Assembly: GCA_017744315.1 (NCBI GenBank)
Contig: JAGIBN010000002.1
Span: 372,001-436,000 of the forward strand
Direction of reading: 5' to 3'
DNA: 64,000 nt
Source of the DNA: Porphyrobacter sp.
Lineage (GTDB): Bacteria > Pseudomonadota > Alphaproteobacteria > Sphingomonadales > Sphingomonadaceae
The notes under the pieces are model-generated. The model made no database searches, was not told where the DNA came from, and was given only the letters and a program-made list of their open reading frames with translations. This document shows positions 9,875 to 20,200 of this stretch, piece by piece (within the stretch, counting starts at the first letter, position 1; each line of letters begins with the position of its first letter). Position numbers and translations under genes: made by a program.

Positions 9875-11077
9875 TCAACCCATCCCACCATTTTGGAGCC
9901 AATAGACCGAGACTTCATCTCCAATGGCTGCAGCCGGCGCTCCTATCGGTCGCTCGATCAGGGCGTTGGCCAGAGCCAGAGCCCGCAATCCACTCGAATC
10001 CTGCTGATCGAGCGCGGTGACGGTGCTGCCCACCAATTGCGCTCGGATCAGCTCGAGCCTCAGACCACCGGGCGGCAATGCGGTGGCGGTTCTGGCCGAA
10101 AACTTGATCGGCAATGTCTCGCCCGCGCCTGCAAGTCGCCGCAGGAGCGGAAGAAGGAACAAGAACGCGGTGACGTAGCTCGACACCGGATTGCCCGGCA
10201 GGCCAAGCACGAACGCTTCACCCTTGCGCGCGACGAGCAAAGGCTTGCCTGGCTTCATCGCCACGCGCCAGAAGTCAATCGAGGCGCCCCATTCCTCAAG
10301 CGCGGGCCGAACCAGATCGTGATCGCCGACCGATGCGCCACCGGAGGTGACGATCACATCGGGATCGCTCGCCGCCGCCAGAGCCTCGGCCAAAGCTTCC
10401 CGACGATCGGGCACGGGTCCGAGCCGTTGGATCGACGAGGAGAGGGGCCGCACCATCGCTTCGATCATCGCGCCGTTGCTGGCGGGGAGACGGTGATCGT
10501 CCCAATCATCGGGATTGACCGCTAGTTCGTCTCCATTGTCAATCACCGCGACGCGGGGCAGTCGCCCTGTCTCGAGTCCCCCGGCCCCCAGGCCTGCAGA
10601 TACTGCGAGGGCGAGTTGCGCTGGAGCGATGCGGGTCCCGGCTTTGAGGACCGTGTCGCCACTTGCGAAGTCAAAGCCCTTTCTGCGGATATGCCGCGCT
10701 GCGGCTTCCCCATCAGGCGCGACGGTCAAGTCGTTCGCCTCGCGGAGAGCCTCTTCCTGCAGCAGGACAGCAATCGCGCCGGACGGCATCAATGCGCCAG
10801 TGCTGATCCGGACAGCTTCGCCGGGTTGGAGGTGCCCATCGAAGGGTCGTCCGGCGGCACTCTCGCCCACAATCCGCCAGGGGCCGTCCAGAGGCCCGTG
10901 CACGGCGTAGCCGTCCATCGCTGAGAGGTCGGCAGCGGGCTGAGTCCGGCGAGCAGTAAGATCGCCCCACAGGTACCGCCCCGGCGCCTGCTCGACCGGC
11001 ACTGTCTCCGGACCGAGCGGCCGCGCCAGTTCCAGCAGCCGCTGTTGCGCTTCAAGCAAGGGCAGGGGTGGCGTCAT
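9875..11077 (-). CDS. moeA: Molybdopterin molybdenumtransferase MoeA
   Basis: A 400-residue MoeA/Gephyrin-E family enzyme, which inserts molybdate into adenylylated molybdopterin to give molybdenum cofactor. Visible landmarks are the N-terminal SAMDGYAV motif, [13 protein letters not shown] (the MoeA signature for substrate binding) and [21 protein letters not shown]. The ATG at 11077 overlaps the moaC stop in an ATGA tetranucleotide, so translation is coupled to moaC; a further upstream in-frame start at 11101 is less likely. It ends 69 bases before lexA. Confidence 0.95.
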   Translation of the reverse strand: MTPPLPLLEAQQRLLELARPLGPETVPVEQAPGRYLWGDLTARRTQPAADLSAMDGYAVHGPLDGPWRIVGESAAGRPFDGHLQPGEAVRISTGALMPSGAIAVLLQEEALREANDLTVAPDGEAAARHIRRKGFDFASGDTVLKAGTRIAPAQLALAVSAGLGAGGLETGRLPRVAVIDNGDELAVNPDDWDDHRLPASNGAMIEAMVRPLSSSIQRLGPVPDRREALAEALAAASDPDVIVTSGGASVGDHDLVRPALEEWGASIDFWRVAMKPGKPLLVARKGEAFVLGLPGNPVSSYVTAFLFLLPLLRRLAGAGETLPIKFSARTATALPPGGLRLELIRAQLVGSTVTALDQQDSSGLRALALANALIERPIGAPAAAIGDEVSVYWLQNGGMG

Positions 11078-11556
11078 GCGCCCGTGCCCTCGGCCCTCCA
11101 CGTGCCGCTCTTGCCGCCGGTCTTTTCGAGCAGGCGAACCTCTTCGATGACCATGCCTTTGTCGATCGCCTTGGCCATGTCGTAGATGGTCAGGAGGGCG
11201 ATGGAGGCGGCGGTCATGGCCTCCATCTCGACACCGGTCTTTCCGGTCAGCGAGGCTTGTGTGGTGACGCGAATGCCGTCGCCTTCAAAGGTGAAGTCGA
11301 CCGTAACCGCATCGAGGGCCAGCGGGTGGCACAGCGGGATGAGGTCACCGGTCTTCTTCGCGGCCATGATCCCTGCAATACGCGCAGCGGCAAGGACGTC
11401 GCCTTTCGGCCCGCTACCGTCGCGGATCGCTGAGAGGGCATCCCCCGACATGCGAATTCGCCCGGCCGCGGTGGCGCTGCGGGCCGTCTCCGGTTTGCCG
11501 CCGACATCAACCATGCGGGCCTGGCCCTGCGAATCGAGATGAGTGAGTTTATTCAT
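11074..11556 (-). CDS. moaC: Cyclic pyranopterin monophosphate synthase MoaC
   Basis: A 160-residue MoaC, the second enzyme of molybdenum cofactor synthesis, which forms cyclic pyranopterin monophosphate from the MoaA product. The family motifs [12 protein letters not shown] and [22 protein letters not shown] are intact, with the catalytic Lys in [10 protein letters not shown]. The start at ATG 11556 matches the family N-terminus ([20 protein letters not shown]) and has AGGAAAGG upstream. The open frame continues upstream to 11796 but that part is not MoaC-like. It is coupled to moeA by an ATGA overlap. MoaA, MoaD and MoaE are not in the window. Confidence 0.95.
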   Translation of the reverse strand: MNKLTHLDSQGQARMVDVGGKPETARSATAAGRIRMSGDALSAIRDGSGPKGDVLAAARIAGIMAAKKTGDLIPLCHPLALDAVTVDFTFEGDGIRVTTQASLTGKTGVEMEAMTAASIALLTIYDMAKAIDKGMVIEEVRLLEKTGGKSGTWRAEGTGA

Positions 11557-11720
11557 CGGATCACGCCCTTTCCTGACGAGGGGTGACGGGGTGACAGGGT
11601 TCTGGCGGCAAGGTGACACTTGCCCCCCAGACCAGGGAAAACCGCCGAAAGTCTGCACTGTTTGCCTATGCTCATCACGCCCCCATGGCAGAACCGGGGC
11701 GTGTAGGACAGGGCCGGCCG

Positions 11721-11909
11721 TCAACGCTTTCGCGTGGTGCTCCAGATCACCTGGCCGACGCCAAACAGCGCGAGAATTGCGCCATAGACTGCCCATTGCG
11801 GATCGTTCGCCATGAAGCTGTCGAGGAAGGCGATGTTGAGACCTTGCAGGACCCAGATGCCCCCCATGCAGATCATCAGCAAACCCAGCAGAGTGCTGAC
11901 CGTCTTCAT
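11721..11909 (-). CDS. Small two-helix membrane protein, function unknown
   Basis: A 62-residue protein starting at ATG 11909 ([20 protein letters not shown]), with an alternative in-frame start at 11939. There are two hydrophobic helices, at about residues 3-22 and 39-56, and a basic C-terminus (WSTTRKR), consistent with a small inner-membrane protein. The helix-turn-helix hydrophobic layout and basic tail resemble small conserved proteins of sphingomonads, but I cannot name a family. The 164 bases between it and moaC hold no gene I can support, only short GGGTGAC-type repeats. Confidence 0.65.
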   Translation of the reverse strand: MKTVSTLLGLLMICMGGIWVLQGLNIAFLDSFMANDPQWAVYGAILALFGVGQVIWSTTRKR

Positions 11910-12005
11910 GACTAAGTAAAAGGCGCCGCCCATAACCAATTTCCCCCTAGTGACCCGCTGCGACGTTTACGCCACTCGGGAAGTAAACGCCATTCGCGTG
12001 AAGGA

Positions 12006-12512
12006 TTAGATCAGGCGGCTATCGTAAGCCCACTGCAGCAAGGCCTGACGCTGCCTCGGACGGCAGAAGGGATCGCCGGGTTCGCAATTGGATTCGACCT
12101 GGCGGACATGGCGGCGAAAGGCCCGCCAGCGAGCGACCTGCCGTTCGTCTTCCCCCTCTAGTCGGCGTCCCGAATAATAGCGGCAATACCACTGAAACCA
12201 CCCGCGCGGATCGTCAGGGTGAAGCCAGCCTTTCTTTCGCCACTCGCCAAGCGAGCTACCGGCCCGAACGGCGAAATAGTTCAAGGAGCAATCGGGCTCG
12301 GCGACCGCGAGCTTGGCATTGGCAAACCAGTCGGCGGGAAACTCCGCACGGCAGTCGGTCATGTACTTGCCGCAGAATACGCCGAGTTCGAGCATTTCGG
12401 CCGGCGTCAGCTGCGGGTGAAAGTCGGAATGAAAGCCCTCGCCGATCGGGCGAGTGCGAACATAGCGATAACCGCTTTGCATAAGGTCGTTGACGACGAC
12501 CTCGCGGTTCAA
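12006..12512 (-). CDS. Conserved hypothetical Trp/Arg-rich protein
   Basis: A 168-residue cytosolic-looking protein without signal peptide or membrane segment. The N-terminal half includes YRYVRTRPIGEGFHSDFHPQ and LTPAEMLELGVFCGKYMTDC. The C-terminal half is rich in Trp and Arg (GWFQWYCRYYSGRR, QVARWRAFRRHVRQ), suggesting a nucleic-acid or protein binding surface. I recognise it as a conserved type of unknown function but cannot name the family. It begins one base after the trpC stop on the same strand, so it is probably translated from the trp messenger. There is no evidence that it acts in tryptophan synthesis. Confidence 0.75.
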   Translation of the reverse strand: MNREVVVNDLMQSGYRYVRTRPIGEGFHSDFHPQLTPAEMLELGVFCGKYMTDCRAEFPADWFANAKLAVAEPDCSLNYFAVRAGSSLGEWRKKGWLHPDDPRGWFQWYCRYYSGRRLEGEDERQVARWRAFRRHVRQVESNCEPGDPFCRPRQRQALLQWAYDSRLI

Positions 12513-12513
12513 G

Positions 12514-13302
12514 TCAGCTTCCCAGCAACTCGCGGGTGGCCGCCGTCACGTCGGGCTGCCTCATGAGGCTCTCACCGACCAGGAAGCAGCGCACATCGCT
12601 TTGTGCGAGCCGTTCCAGGTCAGCGTGGTGATTGATGCCGCTCTCAGCGACCAGCAGCGTGCCTTCCGGAGAGAGCTTCGCAAGGCGCTCGGTTGTCCCA
12701 AGGTCAGTGCGGAACGTCCGCAAATCGCGATTGTTGACCCCGATCAGGCGCGACTTGAGGCGCGTGGCGCGCTCCATCTCTGCCTCGTCGTGGACTTCGA
12801 CCAGAACGTCCATGCCGCGCTCGATCGCAGCGGCCTCGATCTCTGCCATTTCGGCATCTTCAAGCGCAGCGACGATAATCAGGATCGCGTCCGCTCCGAT
12901 GGCGCGCGCCTCAGCGACTTGCCAGGTATCTACCATGAAGTCCTTGCGAAGCACCGGCAGCGAACAGGCCGCACGCGCGTCCATCAGGTAGTCTTCGTGA
13001 CCCTGAAAATAGGGCGCATCGGTGAGCACCGAGAGACAGGCCGCACCGCCTTGCTCATAAGCGACGGCATGTTCGGCGGGCCGAAAATCGGCGCGAATCA
13101 GACCTTTTGACGGCGAAGCTTTCTTGATCTCTGCGATCAGCCCGAAGCCTGCTGCGGCTTTCGTCTTCAGGGCGGCGTGGAATCCCCTAGGAGCGGATGC
13201 AGACGCAGCTGCCCGGTCGAGGTCGTCCAACGTTGCCAGCGTCTTGCGGATGGCGACTTCATCGCGCTTGGTCGCGCAAATCTCAGCAAGCTTGTCGGTC
13301 AT
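12514..13302 (-). CDS. trpC: Indole-3-glycerol phosphate synthase
   Basis: A 262-residue TIM-barrel enzyme that closes the indole ring from CdRP in tryptophan synthesis. Catalytic and binding motifs are in order: [57 protein letters not shown] and LVAESGI. The ATG at 13302 overlaps the trpD stop in an ATGA, so it was chosen over a start seven codons upstream. It is a monofunctional enzyme with no fused TrpF. The 3' neighbour is the 168-residue unknown protein one base downstream. Confidence 0.97.
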   Translation of the reverse strand: MTDKLAEICATKRDEVAIRKTLATLDDLDRAAASASAPRGFHAALKTKAAAGFGLIAEIKKASPSKGLIRADFRPAEHAVAYEQGGAACLSVLTDAPYFQGHEDYLMDARAACSLPVLRKDFMVDTWQVAEARAIGADAILIIVAALEDAEMAEIEAAAIERGMDVLVEVHDEAEMERATRLKSRLIGVNNRDLRTFRTDLGTTERLAKLSPEGTLLVAESGINHHADLERLAQSDVRCFLVGESLMRQPDVTAATRELLGS

Positions 13303-14291
13303 TTCGTGTGAGCTACCCAGCAATCCAGCAGTGTTTTGGCCAGGCCCTTGTCGATCGCCTCGGCAGCTTCTTCGACACCCTCCGCCCAGGTCGTCACCTC
13401 GCCCGCGACGATCAAAGCGCCCGCTGCGTTGAACAGCACGGCGTCGCGATAGGGGCCAGGCTCTCCAGCCAGGAGCTTGCTGAGCTCGGCAGCATTGTGC
13501 GCTGGATCTCCGCCCCGAATGGCATCGACCGGAGCGGTGGCCAAACCCGCCTCAGCAGGCTCGACGCGCTTCATTCGCACTTCACCGCCGCGCACTTCGG
13601 CCACTTCGTTGCCACCGGCGAGGCTAAGCTCGTCGAGGCCTTCGTCACCCGAGATGACCATCGAGTGCTCGGTACCGAGCCGCGCCAATGCCTCAGCGTA
13701 GATCGGCACATAGGCAGGGCGGGCGATGCCGACGAGTTGCCGACCCACGTTGGCTGGATTGGCCAGGGGACCCATAAGGTTGAAGATCGTTCGACGGCCG
13801 AGCTGCCGACGGATCGGCATGATCCGTCCCATCGACGGATGATGCTTGCCAGCGAAGAGGAAGCAGATGCCGAGGTCGGCCAGCGATTCTTCAGCGGTTT
13901 CCATCGCCCGATCGAGGTTCAGCCCGAGCGCTTCGAGCGTGTCGGCTGCACCGGCTTTCGAGCTGGCGGCGCGGTTGCCGTGCTTAGCCACCGGCACTCC
14001 GCACGCCGCGACGACCAGCGCCACGGCCGTTGAGACATTGAGCGTGTGGTGGCCATCGCCGCCCGTACCGCACACGTCAATCGCGTTGGCCGGAGCCGCA
14101 ACGGGCACCAAACGCGCCCGCATGGCACGAGCCGCACCGGCAATCTCTGCGGCTGTCTCACCACGGTCGGAAAGGGCGATCAGGAACTGCGCGATGTCCT
14201 CGTCCGACAGCTTGCCGTCGAGCATGGCGCCGAACGCCGCTTCGGCCTCGCTCTCGTCGAGCGGGCTATCGACCGGGGGCAGTGCGTTCAC
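13299..14291 (-). CDS. trpD: Anthranilate phosphoribosyltransferase
   Basis: A 330-residue enzyme that transfers phosphoribose from PRPP to anthranilate. The PRPP-binding signature [17 protein letters not shown] and the anthranilate-site motif [21 protein letters not shown] are intact, as is [11 protein letters not shown]. Translation starts at GTG 14291, whose last bases overlap the trpG stop (GTGA), and the gene ends in an ATGA overlap with trpC, so trpG-trpD-trpC form one strictly coupled unit. Length is normal. Confidence 0.97.
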   Translation of the reverse strand: MNALPPVDSPLDESEAEAAFGAMLDGKLSDEDIAQFLIALSDRGETAAEIAGAARAMRARLVPVAAPANAIDVCGTGGDGHHTLNVSTAVALVVAACGVPVAKHGNRAASSKAGAADTLEALGLNLDRAMETAEESLADLGICFLFAGKHHPSMGRIMPIRRQLGRRTIFNLMGPLANPANVGRQLVGIARPAYVPIYAEALARLGTEHSMVISGDEGLDELSLAGGNEVAEVRGGEVRMKRVEPAEAGLATAPVDAIRGGDPAHNAAELSKLLAGEPGPYRDAVLFNAAGALIVAGEVTTWAEGVEEAAEAIDKGLAKTLLDCWVAHTK

Positions 14292-14887
14292 GCGGGGACT
14301 TTCGCTCGGATACCGCAGATCTCGAGGAAATTAGCGAGCAGGGCATGGCCGTGCTCGGTAGCAATGCTCTCAGGATGGAACTGCACCCCATGGATCGGAA
14401 GGTCGCGGTGGCGGAAGCCCATGACGGCCGAGCCATCGAGACCGGGCGTTTCGCTCTGCGCGTTGACCACCAGGGTCTCGGGAATGTCCTCGACGATCAG
14501 CGAGTGATAGCGCGTGGCGATGAACGGCGAGGGCAGGCCGGCGAACAGGCCAGTCCCGTCGTGAGTCACCGGCGAGGTCTTTCCGTGCATCAAACCGCCG
14601 CGGGTGACGCGGCCCCCGAAGTGCTGGCCAATCGCCTGATGGCCGAGACAAACCCCAAGCAGCGGCTGCTTGGCCTCGGCGCAAGCGGCCACCAGTTCCA
14701 GGCTGATGCCGGCTTCGTTCGGCGTGCAGGGGCCCGGAGATATCAGGAAACCCTTGGCGCCGCTCGATAGCGCCTCAGCAGCGCTAAGCGCGTCATTGCG
14801 AACGACTTCGACCTCGGCGCCCAACTCCATCAGGTAGTGGACCAGGTTGAAGGTAAAGCTGTCGTAGTTGTCGATAACCAGGATCAT
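14288..14887 (-). CDS. trpG: Anthranilate synthase glutamine amidotransferase component
   Basis: A 199-residue class I glutamine amidotransferase supplying ammonia to TrpE. The catalytic Cys is in [17 protein letters not shown] and the His/Glu pair in [14 protein letters not shown]. The ATG at 14887 gives the standard N-terminus [18 protein letters not shown]. The frame stays open upstream to 15055 and contains two Trp codons (WRDW) just before the start, but no independent leader peptide with a stop is formed. No trpE is found upstream; the next genes there are accessory. The enzyme's partner must therefore be encoded elsewhere. Confidence 0.95.
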   Translation of the reverse strand: MILVIDNYDSFTFNLVHYLMELGAEVEVVRNDALSAAEALSSGAKGFLISPGPCTPNEAGISLELVAACAEAKQPLLGVCLGHQAIGQHFGGRVTRGGLMHGKTSPVTHDGTGLFAGLPSPFIATRYHSLIVEDIPETLVVNAQSETPGLDGSAVMGFRHRDLPIHGVQFHPESIATEHGHALLANFLEICGIRAKVPA

Positions 14888-15028
14888 GGCGTCGCCATAG
14901 AGCCAGTCCCGCCAGGAGGGAAGTGGCGTCACGGAGCTGATTTTTCTCTCCCGCGCTAGGTCACCCTTTCCCAACGCTCGAACGCGGATCACCTGACACG
15001 AGGAAGAACAAAGATAGAATTTGGGAGA

Positions 15029-15050
15029 GGTCTCGACCGAAAACGAGACC
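15029..15050. other. Perfect 7-bp inverted repeat upstream of trpG
   Basis: GGTCTCG (15029-15035) and CGAGACC (15044-15050) form a hairpin with an eight-base loop, about 140 bases upstream of trpG. There is no T-run beside it. It could be a regulator operator, or the remnant of a terminator of a gene formerly upstream. The flanks are AT-rich compared with the rest of the window. Confidence 0.4.
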
Positions 15051-15154
15051 ATCATTTTAGTTTACTATTTCACGGATCGCCATGGCTTACTAAACATCAC
15101 TTTAAGTGTTATGAATAAATCCTCGAACCGACTCTTTCATGCGCCGAGGTAAAC

Positions 15155-15490
15155 ATGGCCAAGAAAGTTGCGAGCAAGCCCAGCAAAAAATCCCGGAAAC
15201 CGGTCGAGCAACCGCCGACCCTCGTCCAATGTCTCTTGCAGATACCCAAGGACAAAGCGGACGCGCTCATCCCACACCTCGGGATTGCGCTCGATTGCGG
15301 CAGTGCGTCGGTTCGGCGCAAGCGCGATATGATCGAGGTCGAGACGGTACTGGATGTCGAAGCCATCGGTGACATCGTTGAGAAAGGCGTCTCTGTCCTG
15401 GTGACCAAGCGTATCTCCATCGCCCCGGTCCCGTCTGAACTTTTCAGCGACCTCGATGAATGGATACGGGAAGTGGAGGGCAGCAAATGA
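15155..15490 (+). CDS. Small protein upstream of an M14 carboxypeptidase, function unknown
   Basis: A 111-residue protein starting at ATG 15155 with GAGGTAA just upstream. The first 20 residues are strongly basic (MAKKVASKPSKKSRKP). The rest looks like a compact alpha/beta domain with no signal peptide, membrane helix or metal motif. Its stop overlaps the start of the carboxypeptidase gene in an ATGA, so the two are made together and probably act together. An inhibitor, chaperone or targeting partner of the peptidase is an inference from this coupling only. I do not recognise the family. Confidence 0.75.
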   Translation: MAKKVASKPSKKSRKPVEQPPTLVQCLLQIPKDKADALIPHLGIALDCGSASVRRKRDMIEVETVLDVEAIGDIVEKGVSVLVTKRISIAPVPSELFSDLDEWIREVEGSK

Positions 15491-16953
15491 GCTACCTCGG
15501 CCACAGCAACTACGGCATTGCGTTGGCGATGCTGGCCGCGCTCAAGCATGACGGGAAAGCGTTCTGCTCGACGTTCAAGGTGGGGACCACTCACGAGAGC
15601 CGGAAGATTCATGGGCTTCGGATCTACGGTGGACGCTTGAGAACACCGCGAGCTGTTCTCATCGTTGGCGGGGCTCATGCTCGTGAAATGATCCCACCGG
15701 AATCCGTGCTGCTGTTCGCGTGGAAGATCTGCAGGTCATACGCCAACGGCAACGACATCACGTTTGGCGGAAAGACTTACCCCGCGAGCATTGTCGCCCT
15801 CTTGGTGGAATCCCTCGAGATCATCGTCGTCCCGCTTGCGAACCCCGATGGGCGGGCCTGGGTCGAAACGGCTGACCAGAACTGGCGCAAAAACCGGCGT
15901 CCACCCCCTGCGCCAGGTGGGTGCCGTGGGGCGGATACTAACCGGAACTACGATTTCTTGTTCAGCAGCGGGCTCGGCACCAGCACCTCACCTTGCGCCT
16001 ACGAAGTTTATCGCGGCCCGAATGCTCAATCCGAGCCGGAGGTGAAGGCTCTTCGCGACCTCATCGACCGCCAGCCCAATATCCGGGGCGTGCTCGACGT
16101 TCATTCCTATACCGGTCTCATCCTCTATCCCTGGGGCGACGATCAGAACCAGTCGACCAATGCCGCCATGAGCTTCCTTAATCCCACGTTCGACGGACTT
16201 CGCGGGATCAAGGGCGACAACTATCGCGAACACATCCTGTCTAGCGACTGGAAATGGTATCAGGAAACCGCGGCTCGGATGCGAGACGGGGCCCACGAGG
16301 TCGCCCAGCGGACTTATGTCCCGACCCAGGGGATCGACCTCTATGCGACGTCGGGCACGCTTAGTGACTATGCCTATTCCCGCCACCTGGCAGAGCAAGC
16401 TTTCCCGAAGATCCTGGGCATGGCCGTGGAGATCGGCTTCGCAAGTGACGGCCAATTCCGCCCGACCGGAAATGCGGCAAAGGTCGTTCGCGATGAGGGC
16501 GTCGTGCTGATCATCGAGTTCTGTCTGGCGATGATCTGCACCGGAGACGCGGTTCTGTCCTCCTCCCGTGCCGCGAGGAAGTTCTCTGACGAGCTTCGAT
16601 CATTACGCGCGGAACTCAAGGAAAGCCCTGCCGGCCAGCGATACGTTGAATGGTCCACCAGTCTTGCAGGCCGCATCCTGGTCAGCCTTGCCGATCCCCA
16701 CGTCGCCAAGGAATTGCCCGGGTTGGTCAAGGAATTCAGGGCCTGGTGGAACGCCAAGAACCAACCGCTCAGCGATGAGGCGGCCAAGCTTGCTGGGGAC
16801 TTTCTCGCCACGCTTCGCAAACGCGGACCTGCCGAGCTTGCCCCTGCGATCGACGCCTTCATGGCCGATATTGAACGAATGACCGGAAACCCAGCCTCCA
16901 AGGCAATCCGAACCATTCGGGCCAAGCCGAAATCCGCCAGGACCACTAGCTAG
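15487..16953 (+). CDS. M14-family zinc metallocarboxypeptidase
   Basis: A 488-residue protein with an M14 peptidase domain in residues about 1-350. The zinc ligands are His64 and Glu67 (GGAHAREM) and His206 (LDVHSYTG). The substrate-binding NRNY motif is at 152-155 and the catalytic Glu315 is in GMAVEIGF, so it should be active. Family members remove C-terminal residues from peptides. The last ~140 residues are a helical, basic extension of unknown role. Unlike typical secreted members there is no signal peptide, so it is cytosolic or exported by another route. The ATG at 15487 overlaps the upstream stop and was chosen over a start nine codons earlier. Confidence 0.88.
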   Translation: MSYLGHSNYGIALAMLAALKHDGKAFCSTFKVGTTHESRKIHGLRIYGGRLRTPRAVLIVGGAHAREMIPPESVLLFAWKICRSYANGNDITFGGKTYPASIVALLVESLEIIVVPLANPDGRAWVETADQNWRKNRRPPPAPGGCRGADTNRNYDFLFSSGLGTSTSPCAYEVYRGPNAQSEPEVKALRDLIDRQPNIRGVLDVHSYTGLILYPWGDDQNQSTNAAMSFLNPTFDGLRGIKGDNYREHILSSDWKWYQETAARMRDGAHEVAQRTYVPTQGIDLYATSGTLSDYAYSRHLAEQAFPKILGMAVEIGFASDGQFRPTGNAAKVVRDEGVVLIIEFCLAMICTGDAVLSSSRAARKFSDELRSLRAELKESPAGQRYVEWSTSLAGRILVSLADPHVAKELPGLVKEFRAWWNAKNQPLSDEAAKLAGDFLATLRKRGPAELAPAIDAFMADIERMTGNPASKAIRTIRAKPKSARTTS

Positions 16954-17272
16954 ATCGGTTACCGATGGGCCCAAATACGTGGGTCATGTCGGTAGTTCTC
17001 CCGATGGTCAGAGCTGGCCACAAGAGCCTAACGTCCCATTCGGTCGCTGAGGTTCCGTGTTCGGATAGGACATCCGGAATGCGGAGAAGGAGCTGCTATG
17101 CTTCGACGCTGCCACCGCCTGTCAAACGCCGGCATCGTCCACTTCACGTCAAATGATCCAAGATTAGCGAAGACCGATCGGGAGAGCAGCGCCAGGTTCG
17201 GCGTGGCCTTCGCGACTCAAACGTCTCTGACCGCCTGCACGGTCCATACCATTGGCAAAGCAGGAGGAAACG
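16954..17272. other. 319-base gap before the autotransporter gene
   Basis: No gene with convincing protein features is seen here. A reading frame from ATG 17098 preceded by GGAG exists but runs into the autotransporter start in another frame and looks random. The promoter of the autotransporter gene should lie here; I could not identify convincing -35/-10 boxes. The only clear signal is the ribosome binding site AGGAGG at 17262-17267. Confidence 0.5.
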
Positions 17273-20200
17273 ATGACGCGTTCTCGCGATCAGATCTTCA
17301 GTGGAGCGCCAAGGTTTTCTGCATGGCAGTCTAAGTCCCGCCGGCGCCGGCGCTTTATCGCCGCGCTGTTGAGCACGGCTCTACTGCTGCCGGCCACGCC
17401 GGCGCTTGCTGATGGCAAGGGTGGCGATAACGCCGCAGCGCTGGGCGGCAATGGCGCTTATGGCGGAGCGGGTGGAGGCGGTGGCACCGGAGGCTTGGGC
17501 GGCGCGGGCAGTGCGCAGGTTGGCCCTGGCTCTCCTGGCTCCAACGGTAATGGGGGTAACGGTGGGAGCGGGGCTGCCTTGGCAGGCGTCACGCCCGGTG
17601 CGGCCGGTACCGGAGGCTCGGTAGGCAGCGCTGCCAACCCTGTCGGTGGCAACGGCGGCGTCGGCGGAAATTCGTCCGGCGGTGGCAATGCGGGCGGCGG
17701 CGGCGGTGGCGGCGGTGGCGGTGACGGGTTCAACGGCGCTACGCTAAGCGGCGTGACCGCCCCGATTGTCGGCGGCAATGGCGGCAACGGTGGCAACGCT
17801 ACCGGTGCGACCGTTGCCGCCGATGGCGGCAGCGGCGGCGGGGCCGGGGCGGGTGCCGTACTCACCGGCACCGGCAGTACGAGCACGAGCGTCAATGTCA
17901 CCGGCGGCAGGGGGGGCAATGGTGGAGTTCCGCTAACCTCTGGCGGGGCAGGCTTCGGCGGCGGTGGCGGTTCGGGCCTCGTCAGCAATGGAGTGAGCCT
18001 GTCGAACGCTTTCACCATTCAGGGCGGCAACGGCGGCAACGGTGGCAACGGTGTCCAAGCCACTCATGGACGAAGCGGTGGAACTGGTGGAGCGGGTGTC
18101 AGGGGAACCGCCATGACGCTCACCAACACCGGCACCATTCAAGGCGGCAACGGTGGCACAACGGGCCTCAACCCCAATGCCGGAGCGCCTGGCGCCATTG
18201 CCGTCGGCGGAGCGGGTGTCGTGGGATCCAACCTGCAAATCGTCACCGGGGGGACCATCGCCGGGGGCATGAACGGCAATGGCACGGTGCGGGCGAGTGC
18301 GGTCGCCTTTACCGGTGGAACCAACAGCCTGACGTTCCAGCAGGGCTGGAACCTCGTCGGCAACGTGACCAGTAACGGCGGCGGCACAAACACGCTGGTC
18401 CTAGGCGGCGATACAACGGACGTTTCCAGCAATCCTTTGGGTACATCGGTCTCGACGGTGTTCGATGTTTCGCTGCTCACCAGCGCATATCAGGGGTTCA
18501 CCGGCTTTCAGAAGACCGGCGCCAGCACCTGGCGGTTGGTCGGAACCACGACTGCGATAACCCCTTGGACGGTCTCGGGCGGTACCCTGCAAATCGACAG
18601 CGAAGCTCGTCTGGGAGCCGCTAACGTGATTACGCTGCAGGGCGGCGGGACGCTGGGTACTACGGCCAGTTTTACTTTGGCGCGCCAGACGTCGCTTGCC
18701 GGAGACGGCGCGTTCGACGTCGCTGCCGGCACCACGCTCACTTCTTCCGGCGTGATCAGCGGCGGCGGCGGTCTTACCAAGCTCGGTACCGGCACGATGT
18801 TGTTTACCACTGCCAAGACTTACACCGGCGCGACTGCGATCAACGCAGGCGCGCTTCAAACGGGAATCGCCAACGCCTTCGCACCAAGCAGCTCGGTTAC
18901 GGTGGCGGGTGGGGCGATACTCAATCTCAACGGCTTCAATCAGCTCGCCAACAATCTCTCGGGGGCCGGGAACATAGCTTTGGGGGGGGCGACGCTCACG
19001 GCGAATATTGACGCGCCCCTGACATCCTACAGCGGCATAATCTCCCTCACGGGCGCATTCGTGAAGACCGGGGCCGGCACCCTAGTGCTTTCAGGCCTCA
19101 GCAATTTCACCGGCAGTACGACGATCAGCGCCGGAGCCCTTCAATTCGACGATACCGGCAGCTCGGCCGCGCCGATCGCGGGCAATATCCTCAATAACGG
19201 CATCCTGTTCTTCAACCGCGGCACGACACCCACGACGGTAATCTATGCTGGCGAGATCAGCGGCACTGGCTCGCTCATCAAAGATGGAACGGGGCGCGTT
19301 CATCTTAGCGGCGCGAATACCTATTCCGGGAACACCTTCATCGATGGAGGCGTGCTTCAGATTGGCAATGGCGGTGCGACCGGAAGCATAGCAGGAAACG
19401 TGAGCATCGCGGGCGGCGCGACGCTGTCTTTCAATCGAACGGTACCCTGGAACTACGGTGGCGAGATCAGCGGCGCCGGAGCGGTAATTGTGGGCGGCGG
19501 TTCGCTGATCCTGACTGGAACCAATACCTATACCGGCAACACCACCGTTGTCGGGGCCGTTCCGGGGACTCTGCAGATCGGGAACGGCGGAACAACGGGC
19601 TCGATCGTGGGCAATGTCACCGGAACCGGCGCACTGGTATTCAATCGCTCGGACACCGTGACCTGGGCAGGCTCGCGCCCCGCGGGCACGACCGGTTCGT
19701 TGACCCAGGCCGGCACCGGTACGCTGATCCTTACCGGAAACCAGTTTCATACCGGCGGCACCACGATCGGCAGCGGGACGCTGCAACTGGGGAACGGCGG
19801 CACAAGCGGGAGCCTTCCCGGCAACGTCACCGATAACGGCACGCTGGCCTTCAATCGCTCGGATGACATCACTTTCGACGGGATCGTCTCGGGCAGCGGT
19901 TCGCTGGTGAATACCGGAAGCGGCACCACCGTGCTGACGGGTAGCAATAGCTACGCCGGGTCTACCGGGGTGCTCGGCGGCCGACTCCTGATCAATGGCG
20001 ACCAATCCGGTGCAACCGGCCCGACTACCGTAAGTACCGGCGCCACGCTGGGCGGCATTGGGATCATCGGGGGCAGCGTGACGGTTCTTGATGGGGGGAT
20101 TTTGTCGCCGGGCCAGAGCCCGGGCACGCTGACGATCGGCGCCGATCTGGCGCTCTCCAGCGGATCGGTGCTGGACTTCGAGTTCGGTGAGGCAGGGGTG

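Noticed and set aside
11557-11720. Repeated GGGTGAC/GACGGGGTGAC bases downstream of the small membrane gene
   Set aside because: Too short and irregular to call a repeat or regulatory site.
14888-15055. WRDW codons upstream of trpG as a trp attenuator leader
   Set aside because: The frame runs into trpG with no stop, and there is no terminator hairpin with a T-run near it, so it does not form a leader peptide.
17098-17334. A 78-codon frame with GGAG upstream before the autotransporter
   Set aside because: Composition looks random and it overlaps the autotransporter start in another frame.
17414-18250. CRISPR-like or VNTR array in the Gly-rich DNA
   Set aside because: The repeats are irregular GGN triplets of a coding region, without constant repeat length or unique spacers.
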